64,000 bases of DNA from Sambucus nigra. Lineage: Eukaryota; Streptophyta; Magnoliopsida; Dipsacales; Adoxaceae. The stretch's first letter is position 1. The number at the start of each line of letters is the position of its first letter. Shown here piece after piece: positions 1-11,696 of this stretch. The translations under genes and the position numbers were made by a program. The DNA is taken from positions 371,525,868 through 371,589,867 of the forward strand of contig OX422207.1 of NCBI GenBank assembly GCA_949130495.1, given 5' to 3'. The notes below the pieces were generated by a model. The model had not been told where the DNA came from, did not search any database, and was given only the letters and a program-made list of their open reading frames with translations.

Positions 1-1690
1 GGGTGAGTGATCCTATCCCATTCAAGACGGCATAATTCTATAAAATACATAACAACTCATGTACATAGTTCTAGTTTAAGGAAAATTCGACAGCATATCC
101 CCATAGTTCTCTAAGTAAACGACATAGATTTGCAAGTGTAATTGTTATTTAAATTTATCAATTGAAATAACACTTAGCATTGGATCGTTTAGTATGTACC
201 CAGAGAATATTAAGATACAACAACAGAACTTAGCCCCAAAGTAAAAAGTTTAAGCTACTAAGAATATTATTATATAAAAACTATGCAATCCTAAACTGTC
301 CAAACAGACAATTCGATAGATCTCATTATAGGGGTAATGACTCTCGAACGAGTCTAAGGGCTATTGAATGCGTACACATAAGAACTATAAAACTAGTATC
401 TATGCGCACTATATGTAATTTAAATTAGTTATAAATATTACAGAACCGTTATGTCATGCATCCAAATGAGAATACATGTAGGCATGCACCCCCCGAAGTA
501 AGTGTTATATAAGAAGTTAACTTAATGTAAATTTACACATGGGATATCTATTGCAGTTCCCATTATTACCTTTTACTCTCATTACTTATTATATAACACT
601 TGCTTTATGGGGGGCCAAATGTATGCATGTATTCTCATGTGAATGCATGATTACTTATTACTTGTTGTATAAAATTTATAGTATGTTTTATTTAATTATG
701 TCTTGTTTACATTCGATTTTTACATAGTTATGTTTCATTTCGCATCACAACCCTAAATTCTAGAGAATGTCTAGGGCCAACCAACTCAATGGACATTTAA
801 ATGTTCAAATCAACCCGTAAATAACAATTTAAGAAATCAAAACAACACTGCAAATAATAATGTCTGTTATTATAAATTCTTAAGGCCAACCAACTCAATG
901 GCCATTTAAATGTTCAAATCCACCAGTCAACAACAATTTAAGAGTCCCAAACAATTCAACAATCTCTATGTATGTGATGTGTGTAGAGAGAGAGAAAGAT
1001 GGAAGTCGTTGTAATAATAAGAGAAGAAAACCAAATTTTAATTTAAGAAATGAATACCAAAAATCAAATAGGCACTATACCAAAAACCAAATACTAAATC
1101 ACCAATTTTAATTACAATTTCAACTTCTAATACTAATTTCAATTTCAATTTATAATACCAATTTCAATTTCAAATTCAAATTCAAATTCAATTTTAATTT
1201 GAAATTGAAATTGAAATTCAATTTATAATACTAATTCCTATTTCCTCCATCTCCTCTAAAGGGTGAGTGGTTCTATCCCATTCAAGACTGCGTATTTCTG
1301 TAATATACTTAAAAGCTCTTGCACATTATTCCAATTTGAGAAAAAATTGACAACATATCCCCATAGTTCTCCAAGTACACGATATAAATTCACAAGTGTA
1401 AGTGTTATTTCAATTTATCAATTGAAATAACATTTAACATCGCATCATCTAGTATGCACCTAGAGATTATTAAGATACGACAATAAAACTTTTCCCAAAA
1501 GTAACAAGTTTAAGCCACTAAGAATATTATTATATAGAAACTATGCAGTCCCAAATCGTCCAAACGGGAAAATTCGAGAGATCTCATTACAGGGGTAATG
1601 ACCCTCGAACGGGTCTAAGGGCAATTGAATGCGTACGCATAAGAACTAAAAGGCTAGTATCTATGCCCACTTTAAGTAAGGACTATGGTA
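1..1690. repeat. Diverged direct repeat, copies about 1-430 and 1261-1690
   Basis: Both copies begin GGGTGAGTG and share long stretches, for example around CTATCCCATTCAAGAC and the later GATCTCATTA-AGGGGTAATGA block. They are clearly homologous with scattered substitutions. The ~830 bp between them is AT-rich and contains a second small direct repeat (about 773-830 and 880-940, sharing GGCCAACCAACTCAATGG). No coding potential is seen. This could be a tandemly duplicated unit of an unknown repeat or the two ends of a degraded element; no terminal TG/CA or target duplication was found. Confidence 0.7.
1141..1230. repeat. AT-rich inverted repeat of CAATTT / AAATTG units
   Basis: Runs of CAATTTCAATTT and CAAATTCAAATT are followed directly by runs of GAAATTGAAATTG, so the segment can fold back on itself. 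It lies between the two copies of the flanking direct repeat. It is simple sequence, with no indication of function. Confidence 0.6.
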
Positions 1691-1974
1691 TGTTACATTT
1701 AAGTACGTCTTATTTATATTTGATAATAATATTTATAGTGATGATTTATACATAGTTATGTTTCATTTCATATTATTAATTGTTTAACAACAAGCTTTTA
1801 AAATTTATAGTATCTTTCATTTAATTATGTCTTATTTATATTCGATTTTTACATAGTTATGTTTCGTTTTGAAATACAACCCTCGTTACTTATTCGGTAA
1901 TAATATTTATAGTGATGATTATGTCTTATTTATATTCGGTTTAATCACAACCGTAAATGTTAAAAATGCCTAGG

Positions 1975-3483
1975 TGTAACACCTCGTAATTTTGAGGACT
2001 TAGAATTTAATTATTTTTGGGAGAAATAATATTTATTTAAATTGGAGAATTTTAAATTGGGCAAATGAGGTCAAAATTTGAGGATGTTACAAAGTATTTC
2101 ATATGACGATTTTGAGTGCACGGTTGATCCGGGATGGGTCGAGATGGTCAAAATGACTGTACTTGGGTCTTATTTGGGTTTCAAATTATTTTAAGTTAGT
2201 TTGGATCGAACTGAAGTAAACGAGTCATTTAAAGTGTGTATTATCATTTAAAGTTGGGTAATTAGGAGATGAGGCTTAAGTAGTGCTCGTGAGAAGCCAA
2301 TCTCATTTGTGAGAGTCAGAAAGCCCTATAGAGAGAGAGAGAGAGAAAAGAGAAAAGAAAGAAGGGAAAGAGGAGAAAAGCTTGGGGATTTCGACCAATA
2401 CGCGATTTCGAGGAAGATTAAGCCTCTACAACTTTGAGGCAAGTGATTAAACTTGCTAAATAATCTATGTGTGTATTTTATTTCATGATTTGTAAATAAA
2501 ATTTTGGATTTTGGGTTAATATGTTAAAACCTAGATTTTTGGTTTAATCTCGGATTTGAGGTGTGTGTATATGGATTTCAGGTTGTATAATTAGTAGAGT
2601 TGATTAATATTATGAGTTTTGATGTTAGAAATATGATTGGGTTTAAGATTTGTGGTTAGAATATGATATATTGAATTTTTGGAAAGTTAGGTTTCGTCTA
2701 AAATGAAGAATAATCGAAATATCTGGTATGGCTGGTCGACCGCGGCCAGGAAGCCGGTTGACCGCGCCTCAAAGGAAAAACCTTCTGGTTGCTTCTCAAG
2801 GCAAGTTTCGGAATCGCGATCGACTGGGGGTCAGGGGTCGGTCGATCGGTACTTTGTTTTTAGCCCAAGAATGGGATTTTCTTTCAACCCCTTTTCTTTT
2901 GGGTCTAAAACTTAGGGACCTTCTTATTTAATGTATTATAGAGGGTTAGGTTATAATATCAAGAGATTGATACCTTATGATAGTAAGGCGGTATTCGGGC
3001 CTATTTTAGGAATGGCTTATGAGGGTGAGGGTATGGTGCCTCTTTTATTAAGGAAACGATTGTAGGACTAAAAGATAGGTGGATTATATTAATTTGATGG
3101 TGGTGGACTATCATGAAGTGGTTATACGTTATAAAGATAATCCCTTTTTACTTATATGCTTTCGAAGTCAAGTGGTATCACAGTATATGTTTTAGTATAT
3201 CACTGATCAAAATAGTTTGTGTTAATACTTATAGCCGGGATAATTATTACATATCGGTGTGCAACGGGATATAGATGGTATGTGTATGATGATTGATACA
3301 TACGTTCGAGTTTGAGATAGTATCCTTAATGTTGGATATATTGGGAGACTATTCATATCATAGGCGTAATGGATGAATAGGCTTCATCCATTGGGAAGGT
3401 GTGCGTTATAGCGTTGGCTAGTATAATGGGAGTTATGTACTTATAAGCGAGTTTATTATTTTCATACAGACGGACGGTAGATA

Positions 3484-3539
<56 letters not shown>

Positions 3540-3840
3540 TTATTGTGTGAGCATACCCCTCCAATGCTATCATAGGAAGTTGCGCGATGTGGGTGAGGCC
3601 CCTGGCTTGAGGAGCAGGGTGAGTATAGTCCCCAGGTCATAGTCATTCATTATTTATTGCCTGATTTTTATTCTCGGTGAGAAGTCTTGGGTATGATTCG
3701 TTCTCTCTTTTAGGTTCGGAACTATGACCGCTTCCCATACGTTGTGATTTATTTTTATTACCAGGGCGGTGTGATAATAGTCCGGTGGCTGGTAACCGGG
3801 GATAAAGTGAGTAATTCCTGGAAGATGATAGCATTGTAAT
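1975..3840 (+). mobile_element. Truncated LTR of a Tekay-like gypsy element
   Basis: The segment opens with TGTAACACCTCG, the usual start of plant chromovirus LTRs (compare TGTAATACCCC in the intact element at 23511-33925). It contains a purine-rich tract (2328-2380), GC-rich palindromic words near 2733-2850, a (TA)n block (3487-3538), and a 3545-3838 stretch that matches 51783-52072 closely. The expected LTR end is missing: the sequence breaks off near 3840, next to another LTR beginning at 3899. No internal region follows. Family assignment is inference from the terminus and the shared block. Confidence 0.6.
3487..3538. repeat. (TA)n microsatellite
   Basis: About 26 uninterrupted TA units inside an LTR, in the same position relative to the following conserved block as the (TA)n in the related LTR near 51680-51738. 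Confidence 0.95.
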
Positions 3841-3898
3841 GTAAATTTTTATATCGTATAAGTGTATATGCTCTGGTTATTTAAGTGCACATTATGTG

Positions 3899-5480
3899 TG
3901 TAAGGACACAAATTTTCAATGAAGTCCTTTGTTGTTTTGTCTCAAATCCAAACAAAGCCTATGACTTTCTAAAGTTGAAGATGCAGCGACCAAGAGTATA
4001 AAGTTTCATCAAATGCCAAGTTTGTTGTGCTTCATTTCTACTAAGGTATGAATGCATTACATATTTATGTAGGAGCTTGGAACAAGTTTTAATTGGGTGT
4101 AAGTTTTGTTTAAATTGTTGTTTATTTTCAGAAAGTTTCTTTAAAACTTTAAAATAAAGTTTTTGGGCTAAAATCGAATTTTTAAGTTTTCTGGATTTTC
4201 GTTCGAAATTATCGTTCGAACTTTTCGTTCGAACGAGAAATTCGTTCGAACGAGGTTTGCCAACGACTTTCCGCTGGAACTTCGTTTGATATTGTCGTTC
4301 GAACGAGTTGGTTTGTTCGAACGAGAATGTCGTTCGAACGTGTTTGGCAACGAGATTTCCCATCAGGCCACTGGAACTTCGTTAGAAGGGTCGTTCGTAC
4401 GAATGAAAATCATATTCGAACGAGATTTTCAACGGGAAATTAAATTGGCAGTTTTGGGTAGTTTTTCACCTCTATCCCACTACTTTTCCCCACTAACCTT
4501 TGACAGACTTTTCTAGTGCGGGAACCAACTCTTTTGAACTAACCTTTTCACATTCCTCCATCTCCTAGAGAGAGTTTTAGAGAGTTTCAATTCAAAAGGA
4601 AAAAGTTCAAGTTTGAGTGTTTAATTTTTTCAAGAAAAATCTTTAAAACACTTATGTTTTCACCCAATAGTTTGTTTATTCCAAGTTTCCATATAAATAT
4701 ATTGCTTGGAGTGTTTGGCATCGGGTTTACTCTACCTAGTTGAAGAGTTCGTTTGGGTTTGCTTCTACATCCCTCAAAGAAGAAGTTCGTTATTTTGCTG
4801 TGGCATTCTCAGATGGTGAAAGGCACCATGTGTGGTTGGCGGTGTACCTAAAGTCTCATTGGTGGATTCCAAGGTTCCGGAGGAGTTCGGGATGTCGACT
4901 AGGCGGAGGTGTTTACAAGAAAATGCGTCAAGGCTTGAAAGGAGTCGAGTCGAGGAACTAAGTCATCTGTCTTGTAATTGTAAAACCATACTTAGTGGAC
5001 TGAAGGCTAGGGCCGTCCAAGGTTTTTTTCCCGTTGTGGGTTTTTCCTCGTACATCGCGGCGTAGTGGTTTATTTGTTTATTTTATCTTTTGCAAAATTC
5101 ATTAGATGCATGCTTAGGTAAAATATAAAATTGTTTTAAATCATTACTTAACTAAATTGGTGTTAATTTAAATTTGGATATATGTTAATTTAATTCAAGT
5201 CATCATTTAATTTGTTAAAATTTGATTTGGCCTAATTTGGTAATATTGAAAATATGACTTAGGCAAATTTCTAGAACTTGGGTTAAATTGATTTAAGTGA
5301 AAAATTTAATTGTTGTCTAATTTAATTTCACTTTAAGTTTGTTTAATTTTAATTTGAAAGAAATTAAAATTTGGTGTTTGTGTGTGTTTAATTGAACCAT
5401 CTCGCTTCCACATATCCTTTAAAAGGAAATTACTTTTTGTTTGTGTAGAACTTAAAAATTGGGGGCCTTGTGTTCCAACA
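3899..5480 (+). mobile_element. Probable 5' LTR of a copia-type element
   Basis: The ends form an imperfect inverted repeat: TGTAAGGACACAA at the left and TTGTGTTCCAACA at the right. Two bases after the right end comes TGGTATCAGAGC, a primer-binding site for initiator tRNA-Met. The inner part (4195-4425) is packed with TTCGTTCGAACGA-type palindromes. After ~90 bp of leader the internal region stops and other sequence begins, and no second LTR is present, so the element is truncated. No target duplication could be confirmed. The copia call rests on the TGTTGGAACACAA-style terminus and is moderately secure. Confidence 0.6.
4195..4425. repeat. Cluster of CGTTCGAACG palindromes
   Basis: The word TTCGAACGA or its reverse complement occurs about nine times in ~230 bp, several times as the perfect palindrome CGTTCGAACG. 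It sits in the middle of the LTR at 3899-5480. Reading frames across it on both strands are by-products of the repetition. Confidence 0.85.
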
Positions 5481-5482
5481 AG

Positions 5483-5494
5483 TGGTATCAGAGC
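5483..5494 (+). promoter_or_regulatory. Primer-binding site (initiator tRNA-Met)
   Basis: TGGTATCAGAGC lies two bases after the LTR end at 5480 and is complementary to the 3' end of plant initiator tRNA-Met. It marks the former start of an internal region. Confidence 0.8.
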
Positions 5495-5579
5495 GGGATC
5501 GCTAAATTATTGCGTTTAAGATCCTTTAAATATTTTTGGCTAAAATGGAATTTTTCCCATTTTCAAAATTTCCTATAAA

Positions 5580-5665
5580 TGAGACATATATAAAATTTGT
5601 TCGCATGTGACAGATATATGAGACATATATAAGTTATCATTCTTTGCATGTGACAGATAGATGAG
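5580..5665. repeat. Two copies of a ~55-bp AT-rich unit
   Basis: GCATGTGACAGATA is repeated, each time next to GAGACATATATAA-like sequence. This marks the junction between the truncated element on the left and the LTR-like sequence on the right. Confidence 0.6.
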
Positions 5666-5689
5666 ACATAAAATTTCTCCACGCGATAA

Positions 5690-6095
5690 TATTCAAATTT
5701 AATCCCATTAATATAAACATTTATGTACTAAAAAAATCCATCACCATGCTATCTCCAAAAATTTAACTCCAAATATATAAATAAACCCAAACAAAATAGT
5801 CCAGTTATAAATATATGACTAAATTCATAAACAACTATGGAACCGATTGGCCCACTAAATCCATAAATACAAGTCTCATAATACTAAGCATCTAAAATAA
5901 ATATCCAACTACATCTTCAAAAATATCTTCAATCACTCGTATGTAGATACTCAAACGTTATACCTAAAATGTTAGTCAATGCATTGGGTCAGAGTCCACC
6001 GCATGAATACTAGATACTCTCCCGAATTAGGGTCCGTGAACCCAGACAATAGCATTATATATGATAAACATCATAAAATAGTACTTTAAATTAAT

Positions 6096-6145
<50 letters not shown>

Positions 6146-7994
6146 ATGAGAGTAAAATAAATTACCACTAACTGCCCATATGAATCGATCACCATTCTAT
6201 AAGTCCAATTATCATTTTTCTGTCATTTAATTATATTAAGCAAATAATCCCATTTCATTCAATTAATAAAGCTATGATTATAGTGACACCGTCATAGCTA
6301 GCCGACCTTCCCATTAGTCCTGTACCTTATTCGGTCATGTCTAAAGCTTTTCATCACTCACATTTACCTCTCTATATCCATCCGACCCCAATTTTGTTAG
6401 CCCTGCACTTATTGACGAGGTTTCATGTACGACACGATAGCCAGCCAACCCGTATTCTATTAATCCTGCGCTTATTGATGACGCCAACACACACCCACGT
6501 CGCAATAGCCAACCAACCTGTACTCTTTCAGTAATGAACTTATTGACGATGCAATTCCATATTAATATCTGTATAGTATCTTAGGCATTAATTTCCAATT
6601 TCTCATTATTTCTAATAGCCCCACCCTTTTATTGAGTGTAAATCTTCAAAACTACTCCTAGTCCAATACCTAGAGGTCTCAAAAGCAAAAGAATGTTCTA
6701 CCCTATCATATATGATAAATTTTTACCCTTAAGTACTCCTTAGTCTCGCGTATAGACTATAAAATAAATGAAACGACACAAAAATCAGCTCCACCCTGGA
6801 ATATCCCTTCCGTAGGAATCTACACTAACCAGTCCCATACCTAGAAAGTGTTAACCACTACAAAGTCATACTTACTAGTCCCATACCTAACAAGCACTCC
6901 TAAAATTAAGGTGAGAGCATAACTACCCAAAAATTCCGTCGTCCCCACGGTGTCAAATGTCATTAAATCAATAAATCGCATAAGGCATATTATCAACAAT
7001 TCTACCAATTTCTCATAAGACCACAAATTAATCTAAATTCATTCGTTCAATACATCTTCATAACCAAACAACTTGTTTTATGCAATTAATACAGTTTCAT
7101 CATCATGAAAGTTTATGGTGCACACAACAATAATTTCCTTTTTTTCACACCTACATAATTTTATATGGTTTTCACAAGTCACTTTGAATTAATAAGGCTA
7201 TCATGATTTTTTAACTTGCAAATCTACATCCATATTAACAAAAATCCATCCTTTACCCTAAGCACACAAGGGTTATAAGTCTTAATTCATATTAAATTTT
7301 TCATAAAAACAATCCCATCATAGCTTTCACTTTCCTTAATTAAGGTTTCTAGTTTATTTTAGGAAAAACATTCAATTTATATTTTGGCGATATTTAAAAC
7401 GCATAATACTGAAGAGAAAGATTAGAAGTATGCATGCCTTGAAAAAATCGTGTGAGACTTCTGAATTGATGGTCACGTTGCTCTCGAGAAGATGACAAAA
7501 GTGTGTTCTTGGATGCTTTTGAGAAAATCCAATTTGAACCTCCAAATCTTGGGTTGAATATTTCTTTTAAAATGGTTTTAGCATTTTGTAGATGGGAGAA
7601 GTGGATAATAGAGGAGTCTAGTGCTCTAAGGTTTAATGTAAACGTGTTTTTAAAAGTCTACATTTATATAATTAAGTGGAAGGGTTTTAATCCACCTCAA
7701 ACTCATCTAAAAAGAATCTCACTGCTGCTGATCGGTCTGGGCGAACCGATTCACCAGTCCATCCGAACCGGTTCGGATGTCCCGAGCGACCCAGTTTTGC
7801 CACGGTTTTAGAAAAAAATTAAAGTCTCCAAATTAAATACGATTTTAATTCTGATCGAAATTCTCATTTTCTAAAAATCAAACCAACCTTTTAAATACGA
7901 AAAATACTTTGAACAAATGAGAAAAAAAAATATTTTCTCCACTTTTTATTTATGACGGTTTAAATTAAATGGTCCAATTCTACGGGGTGTTACA
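5690..7994 (-). mobile_element. Minus-strand LTR fragment (Tekay-like), left end unresolved
   Basis: Read on the minus strand, the segment starts at 7994 with TGTAACACCCCG, a chromovirus LTR start. It carries CCGAACCGGTTCGG near 7757-7770, a long (TA)n block at 6099-6141, and diverged 60-70-bp internal repeats between 6295 and 6560 (units containing GATAGCCAGCC or AATAGCCAACC and CTTATTGA). No second LTR, primer-binding site or polyprotein is adjacent. The other end cannot be located, so the left coordinate is approximate. No gene is seen in the stretch. Confidence 0.45.
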
Positions 7995-8540
7995 ACTTTG
8001 TGGAATTTTCCACTCAAATCACTTGAGACCGTAAGGCTTTCAATCGCGATTGTCTATCATTATATGTGACAATAACACGGTTATCTCCCACCGGGTCTGT
8101 TATGCAGAGACTTTGTGGAATTTTTGACTCAAATGCCAAGGTTATCGGAGACCGTAAGACTTTCACATACGAGTGGAGTCCACCGTATGTGACACTTGCA
8201 TGTTTATATTCCACCGTGTCTTTTATGGAGAGACTTTGTGGAATTCTCACTCAAATGACATGGTCACTTGAGACTGTAAGGCTTTCAATCGCGGTTGGCT
8301 ATCACCGTATGTGACACTTGCACGATTATCTCCCACCGGGTTTGTTATGCAGAGACTGTGGAATTTTCCACTAAAATTCCATGGTCCGTTGAAGACATAA
8401 GTCTTTCACGCGGTTGGAGTGCACCGTACGTGTCTCTTTGATGGTTATCTCCCACCGTAAGTCTTTTACTCGCGGTTGGATGTCACCGTATGTGACACTT
8501 GGACGATTATCTCCCATAGTGTCTTATATTCAGAGAGTTT
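7995..8540. repeat. Tandem array, about four units of 115-123 bp
   Basis: Units begin ACTTTGTGGAATTT at 7995, 8110 and 8233 and ACTGTGGAATTT at 8355. Each continues through GACCGTAAGGCTTTC-like, CACCGTATGTGACACTTG-like and TCTCCCACCGGGT-like blocks. The last unit is longer and partly duplicated. Units differ from each other by substitutions, so the array is not recent. The first unit begins on the base after the LTR terminus at 7994. No coding function is suggested. Confidence 0.85.
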
Positions 8541-8850
8541 AAGGAATGCATACCAATTCACATTTATACCAAACAGAATGCATACCAATTCACATCTATA
8601 TGCATACCAAATCATAAATAAGAATTACATTGAAAATATAGTTCATGCATACCAAATACCATGCATAACAAGTCACTTACAAGTTTACATTCCATCACAT
8701 ACCACAATATTCTGCATACATACTACTTGTTTTATAATTATTCCTAGAAAATTTACAATAATCACTGAACATCGAGAATAACAGTATTACATATTAATTG
8801 TTTCAAAATACAGTTACAATCAAATTGTTTCAACAAATTCTGTCTATTTT
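8541..8850. other. No gene; GCATACCA-rich AT sequence
   Basis: GCATACCAA recurs several times between 8548 and 8665. Otherwise this is ordinary AT-rich spacer between the tandem array and the end of the plant-mobile-domain pseudogene. Confidence 0.6.
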
Positions 8851-10666
8851 CTATTCGAACGCTTCTGCGTTTTTTTTGTGCTTGGGGGCTGGATCGTGAC
8901 GTGCCTTAGTTCGAGTTTCTGGACGTGTCAGAGCCTTTCTCATTCCTTGTTGAGCTTGTGTTCCCTTGGCCTCAACTAGGGCATCAAGCGCTACACGTGA
9001 TAATTTAAGGACATCCGAAACCTCTTAGTCCGAGTAAACATCAATAGCCTCAGGCTGATGGCTACGTCTATCCAATGGGCCTATATACATATTACCATCA
9101 ACCGTGTTAGAAAAATACTTAAAGAAAATAAATCAATTTAGGAAATTTCACGGTTTACCATTTTATTTGAGTGCTTTAACTCTAGTTTACGAATACAACG
9201 CTCCAATTTTGAATGTATAGATGGAATCTTTCTAGGTACCAAGACATATACCCATACACACATTCCCAAGGCATGTTCCTCATCACAATCGAGCGTCTAG
9301 TATCGAAAAGAACATGGTCCACCCATTTAAGCTGATACCATTTCTCGGTATCAAACTTAACTTTATAGTGGGCCTGGGTCTTTCTGCTCTCCTTAAGACA
9401 TAAGGCGCACTGGCAGTCTAGGTATTGCTTGAACACGACCCTCATGTCGTAGGACCCTCTTCGAATAATAGGGTTCACCAACATCATAGCAAATAAGGAG
9501 GCCGTTGTACCACGAGACCTCCTGCAATGGGTAGGCCTCATGGTTTTCAGCGTAGGGATCCCAGACAACCTATAAGTAATTCCAAATGTTAACATATAAA
9601 AAAAGAGCACAAATGTTAAAATATTGCGTTTAAAATAAATAATACTTACGTCTGAAGCTTTTAAATCGTCCAAAGTTTCCCTTAGATCCAGTATTTGTGC
9701 AAAGGTATCACCTGACACTGTTTATGCCTTCCATTTGCATAAACGCGACTTGTTATGCTGAAATTCCAGATTTTTAAAACCCCTCACCACATTGAAGTGG
9801 TCGTATATCCACGCCTGCATCAAATTGATAAATTAATTGGTAAATTTATATAAAACAAAACAAGATAAAAAGTACATGTTGTATTTAAAATATTTGCACT
9901 AGAAGGGGGAGTTATCCGTCCACCTGCCGCACGTCTACCCGTGACGCAACCCCCAGCTGCCGATATAAATGCGCCAATACGCCCATCCCCCAAGAATATT
10001 AATTGTATTTACCAACTTTTCCCAACAACTAGAGGTAGTAAACCGAGACTTAGTTCCCTGATTTGTCAGGGAACAACAAGCACCTGACCATAAACAACAA
10101 GTACCCCCTTGCGGCTTGCTCAATGTGCTATTTTGTGACATCCTCCCCCAACTTCTTAACATTTCCCTTGAAGATATTCATTATCCAATCAAAATGTACA
10201 ACATACAAAAACTTGCATTCCTCTAAAGCATCATCCTCAGTACAACCGATATATTTGGTACGCCATTTGATTTGGGTAGCCTTCTCCTCAGCTTTCCTAA
10301 AAATGGTACCATACATTGATTTACCAACTACCGAGATTTTAAGAAGATAGTAAACATCATAAAGAGTGATGGTCATCTCATCGAATGATATATGAAATGA
10401 ATTAGTCTCTGGTTGCCACTGTTCGATGAATGTCAATACCGACACGTAGTCGATGTACTAATATGAGTGTTTAATCATACTTCAAAGACCCAAGTTCTTC
10501 ACCAACTCAATCACCCGCTCATCTTCCGTCTCTATGTCCCACTCGATAAATTTTTTGAAGTGGTACACACACTTTATCGCACCCTTCTCCTCATCTCGGT
10601 TCCATATCGAATAAGTGATATGGTTATGAAATTTTTTGAGCAATTCGGGGTTATTTAGCGTGAACC
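8851..10666 (-). pseudogene. Plant mobile domain (MAIN-like) protein, decayed
   Basis: Read on the minus strand, a chain of segments matches the plant mobile domain found in MAINTENANCE OF MERISTEMS-like proteins and in some transposons. These are FIEQWQPETNSFHISFDEMT (from 10445), SRGYLLFMVRCLLFPDKSGN (about 10110), YSWGMGVLAHLYRQLGVASR (about 9990), LDLRETLDDLKASDV (to 9650), then after an apparent GTAAGT...TATAG intron VVWDPYAENHEAYPLQEV (about 9570). The tail ends HKKNAEAFE and a TAG at 8851-8853. In-frame stops fall after the DKSGN block, near 10455 and 10485, and in the C-terminal part near 9025, so the gene is broken. These domains spread with Mutator-like and gypsy elements, so a transposon origin is as likely as a host gene. 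Confidence 0.7.
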
Positions 10667-11212
10667 CCTAGAGAAGTTGTGAATCCGAATGGCTGATTTT
10701 TTTTCGTTGTTTCTTCTCGTGCATTTTAGATGATGTGGATGGTTGCATTTCATATTTTGATGAAGAAGACTTGTCCATATCATCTTTGGGATTCTCTCTT
10801 CTTTCTCTCATTCTCCCTCGTATTATTCCTCTTTTTCTTCCTCCCATTCTTCCTCTGTTTCTTCCCCTCTTTCTTCCTCTCTTGATTTTCTCCTTCTTTC
10901 TCTTCTTCTTTATCTGCCCCCGGAATCTCCACACCTTTTATCGCACCCCTTCACCAACCGTTAATAATTCATTAACCACCTACTCAATAACTTTATCCAC
11001 TGACTGTAGCATACCCCTTTCACCAATCCCTTATAATTCACCAACAACCTGGTCAACAACTTTATCCAATGACTGTTGTATGGGAGAATATCCTTTGCTC
11101 TCGCCACTGTCATTAAAACTGATGATACGAGTGGTTCAATTTCCTTTGCCACGTCCAACCTCCTTTTATAATCAGTTTGCAGTATGAGAATTTATACTTC
11201 TTCCCATTTATA
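10667..11212 (-). other. Low-complexity upstream part of the PMD pseudogene
   Basis: On the minus strand 10668-10934 reads as an Arg/Lys/Gly-rich run, and on the plus strand as a Leu/Pro-rich run. Both are products of a CTTCCTC-type simple sequence (10790-10915). Between 10957 and 11083 a ~70-bp unit containing AACTTTATCCA-TGACTGT is present twice. No domain is recognised. The Tat element inserted right after this stretch. Confidence 0.45.
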
Positions 11213-11217
11213 TGACC

Positions 11218-11632
11218 TGTGGGTACCCGAATTTTCCATCATAGGCCCATACGAGTAGCCTAATAAAAATGGCCCAGAGTCTGAACCCTTCGCACCTTAA
11301 CTAAATTCAGTTATGACTTAGTCTTCTCCTAGAATCTCGTATAGAGATATTATAGGAGAGAAAGATGGACGTGGGGGAGTCCAACACCCCCACTCCCCGA
11401 AGATAAACATGTATATAATAAACCCTAAGCCTGGGGCAAGAGGCACGCACTGTATTCTCTATAAATGCTCTCCGGAGTATATATAAATAATACTGACTGC
11501 ACCACCGTGGACGTAGGCATTCTTACTGAATTATGTACATACTGTGTTGTGTGATTGACATTTTATGTCCTTTATTTTCCTTGGTGATTGCGATTTTCTT
11601 ATTTATTTTTGTTGAATATATTTATCACCACA
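11218..11632 (+). repeat. 5' LTR of the Tat element
   Basis: Begins TGTGGGTACCCG and ends TTTATCACCACA. It contains an AGTATATATAAATAATAC segment near 11478-11495 that is a plausible TATA region for the element's own transcription. It matches 21607-22016 along its length with small indels. Confidence 0.93.
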
Positions 11633-11633
11633 A

Positions 11634-11651
11634 TTGGCGCCGTATGTGGGA
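11634..11651 (+). promoter_or_regulatory. Primer-binding site of the Tat element
   Basis: TTGGCGCCGTATGTGGGA directly follows the 5' LTR. TGGCGCCG is the usual primer-binding core in Tat/Ogre-type elements and is not the tRNA-Met type used by the other elements here. Confidence 0.8.
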
Positions 11652-11696
11652 AGGTTTGTCTTTCCTAAGAAAGCCCACACCAACAAAGAAGTTTGA

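Noticed and set aside
2703..2931. Two overlapping frames of 67-70 codons
   Set aside because: They read through the GC-rich palindromic patch of an LTR; typical of such patches and without protein similarity.
3959..4516. Open frames on both strands across the CGTTCGAACG palindromes (up to 134 codons)
   Set aside because: The frames are made of the repeated palindromic word, read similarly on both strands, and match no protein type. They lie inside an LTR.
10668..11187. Arg/Gly-rich (minus) and Leu/Pro-rich (plus) open frames
   Set aside because: Both are translations of the same CTTCCTC simple sequence; no domain, and the overlap on opposite strands shows they are composition effects.
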